Positions 1-8,468 of a stretch of 64,000 nucleotides of DNA are shown here, one piece after another. The stretch's first letter is position 1; each line of letters starts with the position of its first letter. Origin of the DNA: an uncultured Pseudoxanthomonas sp. (lineage in GTDB: Bacteria > Pseudomonadota > Gammaproteobacteria > Xanthomonadales > Xanthomonadaceae); contig NZ_CAMPJD010000005.1 in assembly GCF_946886695.1 (NCBI RefSeq), forward strand, positions 1 through 64,000. The letters are read 5' to 3'. The notes under the pieces are model-generated. The model saw nothing but the letters and a program-made list of their open reading frames with translations. It searched no databases and was not told the origin of the DNA. Both the position numbers and the translations under genes were made by a program.

Positions 1-30
1 CTGCCCGCCCACCCGACTGGAATAAGCGCC

Positions 31-1467
31 ATGACCGGGACGCAAGCCCCCGCACTGCCGACCACGGCCGGCCCCGCCGTGACCGACCCCGCCCTCGTTC
101 CGCTGCCCGTCGGTCGCCCCCATGCGCCCGACCAGGTGCGCGGGAAGCTGTACATCAAGACCCACGGGTGCCAGATGAACGAGTACGACTCGGCCAAGAT
201 GGCCGACGTGCTCGCCGCCTCCGATGGCCTGGAGCTGACCGACAACCCCGAGGAAGCCGACGTGGTGCTGGTCAATACCTGCTCCATCCGCGAGAAAGCG
301 CAGGAGAAGGTGTTCAGCCAGCTCGGCCGCTGGAAGGCACTGAAGGCCGGTGGCCGCGACGTCATCATCGGCGTCGGTGGCTGCGTGGCTTCCCAGGAGG
401 GCGAGGCGATCGTCAAGCGCGCGCCCTACGTGGACCTGGTGTTCGGGCCGCAGACCCTGCACCGCCTGCCGGAACTGATCCGCGCCCGTCGCGAGCAGAA
501 CAAGCCCCAGGTCGACATCAGCTTCCCCGAGATCGAGAAGTTCGACCGCATGCCCGAGCCGCGCGCGGAAGGGCCCTCGGCGTTCGTGTCGATCATGGAG
601 GGTTGCTCGAAATACTGCTCGTTCTGCGTGGTGCCCTACACCCGCGGCACCGAGGTCAGCCGGCCGTTCGAGGACGTGCTGGTGGAAGTGGCGCAGCTCG
701 CCGCCCAGGGGGTGCGCGAGATCAACCTGCTGGGCCAGAACGTCAACGCGTATCGTGGCCCTTATGGTGATGGCGAGATCGCCGACCTGGGCCTGCTGAT
801 CCGCACCATCGCCGAGATTGACGGCATCGGCCGCATCCGCTTCACCACCTCGCATCCGCTGGAGTTCAGCGACTCGCTGGTGGATGCCTACCGCGACGTG
901 CCGCAGCTGGCCAACTTCCTGCACCTGCCGGTGCAGGCCGGCAGCGACCGCATCCTCTCCGCGATGAAGCGCGGCTACACGGCGCTGGAGTTCAAGCAGA
1001 AGATCCGCAAGCTGCGCGCGGTGCGGCCTGACATCTCGATCAGCTCGGACTTCATCGTCGGCTTTCCCGGCGAGACCGATGCCGATTTTGAGAAGACGAT
1101 GAAACTGATCGAGGACGTGGGCTTCGACCAGAGTTTCTCCTTCATCTACTCGCGCCGCCCCGGCACGCCGGCTGCGGACCTGGAAGACGACACGCCGGAC
1201 GCCGTGAAGCACGCGCGCCTGGACCGCCTGCAGCAGCAGATCAACGCCTGCGCCGCAGGGATCTCGCAACGCATGGTGGGCACGGTGCAATCGGTCCTGG
1301 TGGAAGGGCCCTCGAAGAAGAACCCGAACGAGCTGACCGGCAAGACCGAGAACATGCGCTCGGTGAACTTCCCCGGCCATCCGCGTCTGGTCGGCCAGTT
1401 CGTCGACGTGGTGATCACCGAGGCGCTGAGCAACTCCCTGCGCGGACGCGTCGCCGGCGCCGACTGA
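31..1467 (+). CDS. miaB: tRNA-2-methylthio-N6-dimethylallyladenosine synthase MiaB
   Basis: This radical-SAM methylthiotransferase adds the 2-methylthio group to i6A37 of tRNAs that read UNN codons. The 478-residue length is normal for the family. The N-terminal UPF0004 domain carries the three cluster cysteines, Cys47 (in HGCQMN), Cys84 (NTCS) and Cys118 (GGCVAS). The radical-SAM triad CSKYCSFC is at Cys192, Cys196 and Cys199, and a TRAM domain closes the C-terminus. The first ATG lies 30 bases into the window and gives an extension of about 38 residues rich in Pro and Ala before KLYIKTHGC, so a later start is possible. In E. coli miaB is followed by ybeZ-ybeY-corC. Those genes lie downstream here too, but separated by a reverse-strand exporter operon. 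The 30 bases before the gene show nothing recognisable. Confidence 0.97.
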   Translation: MTGTQAPALPTTAGPAVTDPALVPLPVGRPHAPDQVRGKLYIKTHGCQMNEYDSAKMADVLAASDGLELTDNPEEADVVLVNTCSIREKAQEKVFSQLGRWKALKAGGRDVIIGVGGCVASQEGEAIVKRAPYVDLVFGPQTLHRLPELIRARREQNKPQVDISFPEIEKFDRMPEPRAEGPSAFVSIMEGCSKYCSFCVVPYTRGTEVSRPFEDVLVEVAQLAAQGVREINLLGQNVNAYRGPYGDGEIADLGLLIRTIAEIDGIGRIRFTTSHPLEFSDSLVDAYRDVPQLANFLHLPVQAGSDRILSAMKRGYTALEFKQKIRKLRAVRPDISISSDFIVGFPGETDADFEKTMKLIEDVGFDQSFSFIYSRRPGTPAADLEDDTPDAVKHARLDRLQQQINACAAGISQRMVGTVQSVLVEGPSKKNPNELTGKTENMRSVNFPGHPRLVGQFVDVVITEALSNSLRGRVAGAD

Positions 1468-1473
1468 CGTCGG

Positions 1474-1905
1474 TCAACCGACAGCGGGCAACGGCACGCC
1501 GTCGCGCTCGTTGTCCCAGATCATGTGGATGATCTTCCAGCCCTCCTCACCCTTGTAGAGCTGGATGCTGTTGATCCCGCGCCGCTCAGGCGCGGCGTCG
1601 CCCGGGTCTTGGCGCGCCTCGTAGGCGCTCCAGACATGGGCGATGTTGCCGAATACGCGGATTTCCCGCCCGGTCTCGACTTCGAAGAAGTCCATGTCCG
1701 CCAACAGCGCGTCGGCGTTGGCACGGTATTCCGCCAGCGAGAACGACAGGCGCCACGGCGCGCCCTGCGCATCGACACCCGTGCGGATCTGCCGGCAGTC
1801 AGGATGGAAGACCGCGTCCTGGGTCGACCAGTCGCGTGGACCGGCAGGGCCGGAGATCATCGCGTACATGGCGTCCACCACTGCACCGATCGCCGCTTCG
1901 TCCAT
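1474..1905 (-). CDS. SnoaL/NTF2-like small protein
   Basis: This 143-residue single-domain protein looks like the SnoaL/NTF2 cone-fold superfamily: an N-terminal helix, a conserved Trp/Phe/His-rich core (VFHPDCRQ, HVWSAYEAR) and a C-terminal strand pair ending in GWKIIHMIWDNER. Members are either small enzymes or ligand-binding proteins, and the sequence does not tell which. There is no signal peptide. It is the last gene of a five-gene reverse-strand run (TetR, HlyD, ABC ATPase, ABC permease, this gene), 36 bases behind the permease. It ends convergently with miaB, six bases apart. Its place in the exporter operon suggests a detoxification or stress link, which is inference. Confidence 0.75.
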   Translation of the reverse strand: MDEAAIGAVVDAMYAMISGPAGPRDWSTQDAVFHPDCRQIRTGVDAQGAPWRLSFSLAEYRANADALLADMDFFEVETGREIRVFGNIAHVWSAYEARQDPGDAAPERRGINSIQLYKGEEGWKIIHMIWDNERDGVPLPAVG

Positions 1906-1941
1906 TGCCGCACTCCAGGGTCGGGATGAAGCGCCAGCCTA

Positions 1942-3027
1942 TCAGTCCAGTCGCTTGCGGAACCGCAGGATCGCCGCCGTCATCATCACCGCAGTGAAGA
2001 CCAGCAGCGCCAGCACGTCGGGCCACAGTTCCCACAGGCTGGCGCCACGCAGCATCACGCCGCGGATCAGCCGCAGGAAGTGCGTGAGTGGCAGTGCCTC
2101 GGCAATCCACTGCACCACCTCCGGCATGCCGGCGAACGGAAACATGAAGCCGGACAACAGGATCGACGGCAGGAAGATGAAGAACGTCATCTGCATGGCC
2201 TGGAACTGCGACTGCGCGCGGGTGGAAATCAGCAGGCCCAGCGTCAGGTTCGCCACGATCAGCAGGCAGGCAGCGATGTAGACATGCAGCAGGCTGCCGC
2301 CGAGCGGCACCTGGAACAGCCACATGCCCAGCGCCAGCACCACCGTGGTCTGCACCAGCCCGATGGCCACGTAGGGCAGCACCTTGCCGATCATCAGCTC
2401 GGCGCTGCTCACCGGCGTGGCGATCAGCAGCTCCATGTTGCCGCGCTCGCGTTCGCGCACGATGGCCACGCCGGTGAACAGCACCATCGTCATGGTCAGG
2501 ATCACGCCAATCAGCCCGGGCACGATGTTCACCGCCGATCGCCGTTGCGGGTTGTAGAAGCCGACCACGCTGATGGTGCGCGTCGCCAGCGGGCCGCTGC
2601 TGCCGTCCAGCGGCATCTGCGCGAGCTGGGCGGCGGCGCTCTGCACGGCGTTGTCGCTGCCGTCGACGAAGATCTGCACGGCCTCGCGACCTTCCGCGCG
2701 GCGGCGCTCGTAGTCCGGCGGAATGACCACGCCGATGCTGATCTCGCCACGGCGCATGGCCTGGACCAGTTCCTGCGGCGTGGCCGCCTCCCGGGTGGGT
2801 GTGACGACGCCGGTGGCGACGATGTCCATCACCAGCGCGCGCGAAGCCGCGGTACGCGACTGGTCGGCGATGCCGGCGGACAGGTCGCGCAGATTGGTGT
2901 TGATCGCATAGCCGAACAGCAGCAACTGCATCACCGGGATGCCGACGATCATCGCCAGGGTGATCCGGTCGCGCCGCATCTGGCGCAGCTCCTTCACCAT
3001 CACGGCCATCAGGCGGCGGAACTTCAT
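1942..3027 (-). CDS. ABC-2 type transporter permease
   Basis: This 361-residue inner-membrane permease belongs to the ABC-2 family (YhhJ/YbhR/YbhS-like). One N-terminal membrane segment (about residues 22-42, after MKFRRLMAVMVKELRQMRRD) is followed by a long extracytoplasmic loop to about residue 170. Five hydrophobic segments then follow, including the family signature region RERERGNMELLIATPVSSAEL. The start overlaps the ATPase stop in an ATGA (3024-3027), so the two are probably translationally coupled. E. coli YbhGFSR has two permeases; only one is present here, so it would have to work as a homodimer. Together with the ATPase and the HlyD-type lipoprotein it should export drugs or other small amphiphilic molecules. 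The substrate is unknown. Confidence 0.9.
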   Translation of the reverse strand: MKFRRLMAVMVKELRQMRRDRITLAMIVGIPVMQLLLFGYAINTNLRDLSAGIADQSRTAASRALVMDIVATGVVTPTREAATPQELVQAMRRGEISIGVVIPPDYERRRAEGREAVQIFVDGSDNAVQSAAAQLAQMPLDGSSGPLATRTISVVGFYNPQRRSAVNIVPGLIGVILTMTMVLFTGVAIVRERERGNMELLIATPVSSAELMIGKVLPYVAIGLVQTTVVLALGMWLFQVPLGGSLLHVYIAACLLIVANLTLGLLISTRAQSQFQAMQMTFFIFLPSILLSGFMFPFAGMPEVVQWIAEALPLTHFLRLIRGVMLRGASLWELWPDVLALLVFTAVMMTAAILRFRKRLD

Positions 3028-4070
3028 GCGGCCTCCTCACGGGCCGGCTGGCCGCGCGTAGCGGAGACGAAGACGTCCTCCAGGTTGGCCGATGCGGCAG
3101 ACACGTCCGCGCCGATGCCGGCCGCGCGCAGGCCCTGCGCGATACGGTCCGCGGCTTGTCCGTTCTCCGACAGCAGCACGCGCAGCACGTTGCCGATCTG
3201 CGCCACGCTGATGACGCCGGGCAGGCCGACCAGCACCTTCTGCGCCTGCCGTGGCTGCGCGGCTTCGACCACCAGCGTGCGGCCGGCGAGTTCGCCGGTC
3301 AGCGCATCGGGCGTACCGTCCGCCACCAGTACGCCGCGGTCGAGGATGGCGATGCGGTGGCAACGCTCGGCTTCGTCCATGTAGTGCGTGGACACCAGCA
3401 GCGTGGTGCCCGCGTCTGCGAGTTCGAACAGCTTCTCCCAGAAGTCGCGGCGCGACTCCGGGTCCACCGCACTGGTCGGCTCATCGAGGAACAGCAGTTC
3501 CGGTTCGTGGATCACCGCGCCCGCCAGTGCAAGGCGCTGCTTCTGTCCGCCGCTCATCGTGCCTGCGAGCTGCTTCTGCCGGTCCTGGAAGTGGTACTGC
3601 TCGACCAGCGCGTCGATCCGCCGCCGGGCCTGCGCGCGCGGGATGTCCTGCACTGCGGCGAGGAACTCGAGGTTCTCGCGCACCGTCAGGTCCTCGAACA
3701 GCGAGAACTTCTGGGTCATGTAGCCGATGCGCGTGCGCAGTTGCTCGGCCTGCTCGGGAATGCGCAGGCCCAGCACTTCGATGTCGCCGGCGGCCGGGGT
3801 CAGCAGCCCGCATAACATACGGATGGTGGTGGACTTGCCGGAGCCGTTCGGACCAAGGAAGCCGTAGACATTGCGCCGCGGCACGTCGAGGTCGACATCG
3901 TTCACCGCCACCAGCGCGCCGAAGCGCTTGGTCAGTCCGCGGACGCGGATCGCAAGATCGTCCCGCCCTTGCAGGAAGGGCTTCAACTCCGACCGCACGT
4001 CATCAGCATCAAGCATCGGGGCTGAATTCCCTCCTGCAGGGATTGCAGGCTGCGGCTCACTGCGCTTCAT
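3024..4070 (-). CDS. ABC transporter ATP-binding protein
   Basis: This nucleotide-binding subunit pairs with the ABC-2 permease. From the ATG at 4070 it has 348 residues: Walker A GPNGSGKST at about 73-81, the signature MSGGQKQRLALAGA, Walker B LLFLDEPTSAVDPESRR and the switch His in STHYMDEA. A C-terminal extension of about 90 residues after the NBD is common in the DrrA/YbhF class. The ATG at 4070 overlaps the HlyD stop by 14 bases. A second in-frame ATG at 4016 would also keep the whole NBD. The protein has a single NBD, whereas YbhF carries two in tandem. Confidence 0.93.
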   Translation of the reverse strand: MKRSEPQPAIPAGGNSAPMLDADDVRSELKPFLQGRDDLAIRVRGLTKRFGALVAVNDVDLDVPRRNVYGFLGPNGSGKSTTIRMLCGLLTPAAGDIEVLGLRIPEQAEQLRTRIGYMTQKFSLFEDLTVRENLEFLAAVQDIPRAQARRRIDALVEQYHFQDRQKQLAGTMSGGQKQRLALAGAVIHEPELLFLDEPTSAVDPESRRDFWEKLFELADAGTTLLVSTHYMDEAERCHRIAILDRGVLVADGTPDALTGELAGRTLVVEAAQPRQAQKVLVGLPGVISVAQIGNVLRVLLSENGQAADRIAQGLRAAGIGADVSAASANLEDVFVSATRGQPAREEAA

Positions 4071-5016
4071 CGGACACCACGTGCAGCGGCGCACCCACCG
4101 GCAGACCTGCAGCATCCGTGCCCAGGCTGATCTCCGCCAGATAGCTCAGGCGCTCCGCGTCCTGGCCGGTCAGCGCGAAGTACGGAGTAAAACTGGGCTC
4201 GCTGCGGATCATGCGCACGCGCCCTTCGTAGGTCGTGTCCTCGCCATCCAGGCGCACCCTCGCCGTGTCACCGACCTTCAGCCGGTTGCGCATGGCCTGC
4301 GGCAGGTAAACGCGCGCATAGGGGGCCTCGCCCACCAGCATCACCGCGAGCGGCGCGCCCACCGGTGCCTGGTCACCTAGCTTGTACGGGAGGCTGTCGA
4401 TGCGTCCTGCGCGCGGCGCGGTGATGTTGAGCTTCTCCAGCGTCACCGCCTGCACGCGCGCCTGTGCGTCCGCCGAGGCGACGGCGGCTTCACCCTGCGC
4501 GACCTGTTCGACGCGCGTGCCATGCTCCAGTTCCAGCAGCGCGGCCTGCGCCTGCCGGACCTGGGCCTGCGCGCTCTGCGATGCGGCGCGTGCGCGATCC
4601 ACTTCGGAAGCCGCGACCAGCCGCTGCCTGCCCAGCGGCTGCAGGCGCGCGTAGTAGGCGTCCGCATCACGGGCCTGCGCTTGCGCGGCGGCCAGGCTGG
4701 CGCGGGCCTGCGAGATGGCCTCGCGGCGCGGACCGGCGCGCAGCTCCGCCAGGGCTTCGCGGCTCTGCACGGCCTGCGCCTGTGCGACCGCGAGCTGCGA
4801 CTGAGTGCGGGTAAGTTCCAGTTGCAGCAGCGGGGCGCCGGCCGCCACCTGCTGTCCTTCGCGCACATCGACCCGCACGATCTTCTCCGCCACCGGCGAC
4901 GGCAGCGTCACGCGGTCCCATTCCAGCGTGCCCAAGGCTTCGGGCGCATCGGCGGCGCAGCCCGCCAGCATCAGGATGGCGGCCGCGAGGAGGCCGCGTG
5001 GCAGTTCATTTCGCAC
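4057..5016 (-). CDS. HlyD/YbhG-type periplasmic adaptor lipoprotein
   Basis: This membrane-fusion (adaptor) protein links the ABC exporter to the outer membrane. From a GTG at 5016 it has 319 residues and opens with a lipoprotein signal (ILMLAGCAADAPE, lipidated Cys in LAGC). A biotinyl-lipoyl-like half motif follows (VREGQQVAAGAPLLQLEL). A long Ala/Gln-rich coiled-coil hairpin spans about residues 70-180, then come the second lipoyl half (ITAPRAGRIDSLPYKLGDQ) and a beta-barrel domain. The GTG is preferred because upstream in-frame sequence lies inside the TetR gene and lacks the signal. It overlaps the TetR stop by 11 bases. I do not see a matching outer-membrane channel gene in the window. 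Confidence 0.88.
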   Translation of the reverse strand: MRNELPRGLLAAAILMLAGCAADAPEALGTLEWDRVTLPSPVAEKIVRVDVREGQQVAAGAPLLQLELTRTQSQLAVAQAQAVQSREALAELRAGPRREAISQARASLAAAQAQARDADAYYARLQPLGRQRLVAASEVDRARAASQSAQAQVRQAQAALLELEHGTRVEQVAQGEAAVASADAQARVQAVTLEKLNITAPRAGRIDSLPYKLGDQAPVGAPLAVMLVGEAPYARVYLPQAMRNRLKVGDTARVRLDGEDTTYEGRVRMIRSEPSFTPYFALTGQDAERLSYLAEISLGTDAAGLPVGAPLHVVSDEAQ

Positions 5017-5737
5017 GGTCAAGCTCCAGTCCACGGTCCAGCAGCACCAGCGTGTGCCGGCGCAGGTCGTTGAAATCGATGTCGTCGGCACCGAACAACT
5101 GGCGCCAGATCGGCGCACTGGCCATCGGAAACATGGTCAGCCCGATCAGCGACACCATCAGGAGGCGCGGATCGATATCCGGATTGAGTTCTCCCGCCTG
5201 CTGCGCGGCGGCGAAGCGGCCCGCCATCATCTTCGGCAGCATCGGCCCGACCTGGCTGATCATCATCTCGCGCAGCGCGCCGCCCTCGCAGAGGATCTCG
5301 CGCACCCACAATGTCGGCAGCCAAGGGTGCTGCGCGACCACGCCGCCGATGCCGTGCACGAAGCCTGCGACCAGGCTGGCAACGTCATCACCGGCCTGCA
5401 TCACCGGCGCGCGCATCTGCGCCACCACGGGCAGCAGTCGCTCGGCGACCACCGCTTGCTGCAGTTGCGCCTTGTCGCCGAAGTAGTAGTGCACCAGTGC
5501 CGGCGTGACGCTGGCTTCCGTCGCAATGTCGCGCAGCGAACTCGCAGCGATGCCCTTCCTGACGAAGCAGGTCAACGCGGCGTCGAGCAGCGTGGCGCGC
5601 AGATCGGCCGATTCGGAGGTCGGGCGCCGCCCGGGAGCGCGCTTGCGTGCAGGCTTCTTCAACGTCGCGCCCGGCGTGGTGCCGTGCGCGGATCGTGGCG
5701 TGCGGATGGTTCCGGCGGGTGGCTTGGGGGTCGTCAT
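5006..5737 (-). CDS. TetR/AcrR family regulator (CerR-like C-terminal domain)
   Basis: This 243-residue transcriptional repressor heads the exporter operon. The TetR helix-turn-helix runs at about residues 48-92 (ATLLDAALTCFVRKG, then SLRDIATEASVTPALVHYYF). The C-terminal domain resembles the ligand-binding part of regulators that control HlyD/ABC-2 efflux genes. The N-terminus has about 45 extra residues rich in Pro, Lys, Arg and Thr before the HTH. This basic disordered tail is unusual for the family and might aid DNA binding, or the start may be further in. Upstream, 8-31 bases before the ATG, lies an AT-rich inverted repeat that is a good autoregulatory operator candidate. HlyD, the ATPase, the permease and the SnoaL protein follow in overlapping or close order. 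Confidence 0.9.
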   Translation of the reverse strand: MTTPKPPAGTIRTPRSAHGTTPGATLKKPARKRAPGRRPTSESADLRATLLDAALTCFVRKGIAASSLRDIATEASVTPALVHYYFGDKAQLQQAVVAERLLPVVAQMRAPVMQAGDDVASLVAGFVHGIGGVVAQHPWLPTLWVREILCEGGALREMMISQVGPMLPKMMAGRFAAAQQAGELNPDIDPRLLMVSLIGLTMFPMASAPIWRQLFGADDIDFNDLRRHTLVLLDRGLELDRAK

Positions 5738-5744
5738 GCGGCTT

Positions 5745-5768
5745 ATTTAATTTTATGTTTAATTAAAT
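5745..5768. promoter_or_regulatory. Candidate TetR operator: AT-rich inverted repeat
   Basis: The perfect 8-base arms ATTTAATT (5745-5752) and AATTAAAT (5761-5768) are separated by 8 bases. The block has one G in 24 bases in an otherwise GC-rich sequence. It lies directly before the TetR start (5737) and in front of the divergent gene at 5841. Arm spacing of 16 bases centre to centre fits a TetR-family dimer. The binding itself is inferred. Confidence 0.6.
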
Positions 5769-5840
5769 CTCAAGGCCGATCCGACGAACGGCATTGGCTG
5801 GCCGGTTCCGGGGCGCCGGGTTACGCTGCCGCCCCGCCTT

Positions 5841-6182
5841 GTGTTTGCAGGAACAGCCGCCATTTCCACCGATAACGTCCAGTTGTGGGTGTTCACGCTG
5901 GAAGCCCGCCCCCTGCCCGACAGTCCCGACTTCGCGGAGGCCGGTGGTGCTTTCATCACCTGCTACCTGCGCCCCGCTTTCACGCCAGACCCCATGCGCC
6001 GCGCAGTGGAATTCGTCCGCGAGCAGGGTTGGGAAGTCATCGCGGTGGAAGACGAGCCTCTGCAGATCGAGCGCCACGACGCACCGGAAGCCGAACACTT
6101 CGACCAGGCCCTCGTCGATGACGAGGTCTATGTCTTCCACCAATGGCCGGTGGACGACGCGGGCGACGAGACGCGCCACTAA
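5841..6182 (+). CDS. Conserved hypothetical protein, about 100 residues
   Basis: I do not recognise a family. The frame gives 113 residues from a GTG at 5841, but the fold seems to begin near LWVFTLEARPLPDSPDF, so a start around 5883-5889 (TTG or GTG) is equally possible. The protein is acidic and soluble, with two short alpha/beta units (AFITCYLRPAFTPDPMRRAV and EFVREQGWEVIAVEDEP) and no signal or membrane segment. Codon use matches its neighbours, and the frame stays open while the other five are poor, which supports a real gene. It is divergent from the TetR gene and ends 30 bases before ybeZ, so it may be co-transcribed with ybeZ-ybeY-corC. Confidence 0.6.
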   Translation: MFAGTAAISTDNVQLWVFTLEARPLPDSPDFAEAGGAFITCYLRPAFTPDPMRRAVEFVREQGWEVIAVEDEPLQIERHDAPEAEHFDQALVDDEVYVFHQWPVDDAGDETRH

Positions 6183-6212
6183 CCGCTATTGCCACGAGTA
6201 TTCCCCCGGCCC

Positions 6213-7202
6213 ATGACTGTCCCCAGCAAACACGAATTCACCCTGGAACCCGAGAACATCGAGCGCCTGGCCAACCTGGCTGGCCCGTTCGACGCGCACC
6301 TGCGCCAGATCGAACTGCGCCTGGGCGTGGAGATCGCCAATCGCGGCGCCATCTTCCGCGTCACCGGACCTGAGAAATCCGTCGCCGCCACGGAAAAGCT
6401 GCTGCACGCGCTGTACGAAGAAACGGCGGGCGAGACTTTCGACAGCGAAGCGATCCACTTGCGCCTCAATGCGGCCAACGTCGACCGCATCGCCGACGAT
6501 GACTACCAGCCACAGGACGTGGCCATCAAGGTCAAGCGCGGCACCGTGCGCGGCCGCGGCGCGAACCAGGCCAAGTACCTGCACGCCATCGCCACCCACG
6601 ACATCAACTTCGGCATCGGGCCGGCCGGCACCGGCAAGACCTTCCTCGCCGTCGCCAGCGCGGTGGAAGCGCTGAACGAATCACGCGTGCAGCGGTTGAT
6701 CCTGGTGCGCCCGGCGGTGGAGGCCGGCGAGAAGCTCGGCTTCCTGCCTGGCGACCTGTCGCAGAAGGTCGACCCTTACCTGCGCCCGCTGTACGACGCG
6801 CTGTACGAGATGCTGGGCGTGGAGAAGGTGGTCAAACTGCTGGAGAAGAACGTCATCGAGATCGCGCCGCTGGCCTACATGCGCGGTCGTACGCTCAACG
6901 ATGCCTTTGTCATCCTCGACGAGGCGCAGAACACCACCATCGAGCAGATGAAGATGTTCCTGACCCGCATCGGGTACGGCAGCACCGCCGTGGTCACCGG
7001 CGACCTGACCCAGATCGACCTGCCCAAGCACCAGAAGTCCGGCCTGAAGGATGCGCTGGACGTCCTGCACGGCGTGGACGGCATTTCGTTCAACTTCTTC
7101 ACGAGCCGCGACGTGGTGCGTCATCCGCTGGTGGCGAAGATCGTGCGGGCTTACGATGCGCGGGACGGCAAGGATGCGGAGTCGACCGAGCAGCCTTCCT
7201 GA
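6213..7202 (+). CDS. ybeZ: PhoH-like ATPase YbeZ
   Basis: This cytosolic P-loop ATPase of the PhoH family acts with the endoribonuclease YbeY in rRNA processing and ribosome quality control. It has 329 residues. An N-terminal KH-like region (about 10-110) precedes the ATPase domain with Walker A GPAGTGKT at about 136-143 and Walker B AFVILDEAQN near 235-244. The ATG at 6213 is preferred over an in-frame ATG 24 bases upstream because MTVPSKHEFTLEP matches the usual N-terminus. ybeY follows after 143 bases that hold a repeat-like element, so coupling to ybeY is looser than in E. coli. Confidence 0.95.
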   Translation: MTVPSKHEFTLEPENIERLANLAGPFDAHLRQIELRLGVEIANRGAIFRVTGPEKSVAATEKLLHALYEETAGETFDSEAIHLRLNAANVDRIADDDYQPQDVAIKVKRGTVRGRGANQAKYLHAIATHDINFGIGPAGTGKTFLAVASAVEALNESRVQRLILVRPAVEAGEKLGFLPGDLSQKVDPYLRPLYDALYEMLGVEKVVKLLEKNVIEIAPLAYMRGRTLNDAFVILDEAQNTTIEQMKMFLTRIGYGSTAVVTGDLTQIDLPKHQKSGLKDALDVLHGVDGISFNFFTSRDVVRHPLVAKIVRAYDARDGKDAESTEQPS

Positions 7203-7206
7203 TCGC

Positions 7207-7335
7207 CGTCATCCCGGGGCAAGCTGGGATCCAGGTTGATCTTCCCCTTGGCTTGCATGGGCCCATCATCAGGCAACATCAGAATGGATGACCAGCCATG
7301 CGGCTGTTGAAAGCCCGGCATGCGCCGGAATGACG
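7207..7335. repeat. Short interspersed element with imperfect terminal inverted repeats
   Basis: The 129-base block between ybeZ and ybeY begins CGTCATCCCGG and ends CCGGAATGACG, an inverted repeat with one mismatch over 11 bases. The end sequences resemble the CGTCATTCCGG ends of small repeated elements found between genes in many proteobacteria. The element has no coding capacity. Only one copy is seen here, so its repeat status rests on general resemblance. Confidence 0.5.
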
Positions 7336-7345
7336 AGCGAATAAC

Positions 7346-7834
7346 ATGACCCAAGGCCCCGTCCGTCTCGAAGTCGCCGTCAGCTACGCGCTGCCACGCG
7401 CCGGCATTCCCTCCGCGGTGAGTTTCCGCAAGTGGGTGGCAACGGCGTTGAAAGGCCGCATCCGCGAAGCCGATCTCGCCATCCGCATCGTCGACAGCAA
7501 GGAAGGCCGCGCGCTCAACCGGCATTACCGGGGACGCGACTACGCCACCAACGTACTGAGCTTCCCGGCCGAGATGGCGGAGGGCGTCAGACTGCCAAAG
7601 GGCGTGAAGATGCCGCTGCTCGGCGACCTGGTGATCTGTGCGCCGGTCGTGACACGCGAAGCGAAGGAACAGAAGAAGCCGCTGGCGGCGCACTACGCGC
7701 ACATGACCGTGCACGGCGCATTGCACCTGCTGGGCTGGGACCACGAGGACGACAAGGAAGCCGAGTGCATGGAACAGCTGGAGCGCGAGATCCTGGCCGA
7801 ACTCGGCATCGCCGATCCCTACGCGGAAGACTAA
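7346..7834 (+). CDS. ybeY: Endoribonuclease YbeY
   Basis: This metal-dependent endoribonuclease matures the 16S rRNA 3' end and takes part in 70S quality control. It has 162 residues, the normal length. The zinc motif [11 protein letters not shown] supplies His123, His127 and His133, and the upstream motif [18 protein letters not shown] is the conserved substrate-cleft stretch. The ATG at 7346 lies just after the repeat-like element. A secreted hypothetical protein starts four bases after its stop, and corC comes next. Confidence 0.97.
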   Translation: MTQGPVRLEVAVSYALPRAGIPSAVSFRKWVATALKGRIREADLAIRIVDSKEGRALNRHYRGRDYATNVLSFPAEMAEGVRLPKGVKMPLLGDLVICAPVVTREAKEQKKPLAAHYAHMTVHGALHLLGWDHEDDKEAECMEQLEREILAELGIADPYAED

Positions 7835-7838
7835 CCGC

Positions 7839-8429
7839 ATGCTGCGCACTCTGACGTTCGTACCGACACTGGTGTTGATCCTCCCCTTGTCTGCTGCCGC
7901 GCAGGACGCGCCACCGGACCTGCCCGCCCTGATCGAGTGCCGGAGCGACATCGCCCGGTTGACCGCGCTTGCACCCGCGCTGGAGGATCCGCTCAAGGCG
8001 GTCGCACTCGGCTGGCAGCCGCTGCCGCAGGCGAACATGTTCATGACCGAATACCGGTTGGCCAGGTCGATCCGCGTCTTCGGGCACGACACTGACCACA
8101 TCGCGTTCTCCGGCGGCAGCGTGATCGCGCTGCTCGACCTGCCCGATCCCCGGCCGCTGGCGAAGCAACTGGCGCTCGAAACCGCCATCGACACGCCCGC
8201 CAAGGCGATGTTCGGCAAGGAGCTGCGCAGCGAAGAAACCCGCGACACGACGTCCGGCAAGCTGCTGATCGAATCGGTGGTATTGAACGTCAGCAACGTC
8301 GCCTCGCACCCCGGCAAGACGCTGGTGGGCTGCAGCTACAGCCTGGACCTGCCGGACGAGGCACCCGGGGACGAAGCGGCGCCATCCACCGGGTCCACAC
8401 CGCCTGCGTCCGGCGCCCAACCGGGTTAG
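7839..8429 (+). CDS. Exported hypothetical protein
   Basis: I do not recognise a family. The 196 residues begin with a clear signal peptide (MLRTLTFVPTLVLILPLSAAAQ, cleavage probably after AAA or AQ). A mature periplasmic domain with two cysteines (IECRSD and VGCSYS), which could pair, follows. The last 20 residues are a low-complexity Pro/Ser/Gly/Ala tail. The start is four bases after the ybeY stop and the end about 40 bases before corC, so it is probably co-transcribed. In E. coli ybeY and corC are adjacent, so this gene is an insertion in the conserved set. Repeated SLDLPD/DLPDP-like stretches are not informative. Confidence 0.75.
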   Translation: MLRTLTFVPTLVLILPLSAAAQDAPPDLPALIECRSDIARLTALAPALEDPLKAVALGWQPLPQANMFMTEYRLARSIRVFGHDTDHIAFSGGSVIALLDLPDPRPLAKQLALETAIDTPAKAMFGKELRSEETRDTTSGKLLIESVVLNVSNVASHPGKTLVGCSYSLDLPDEAPGDEAAPSTGSTPPASGAQPG

Positions 8430-8468
8430 ACTGACCGCCACGCCCCGTGGGCGACCACATCCCCCGAG

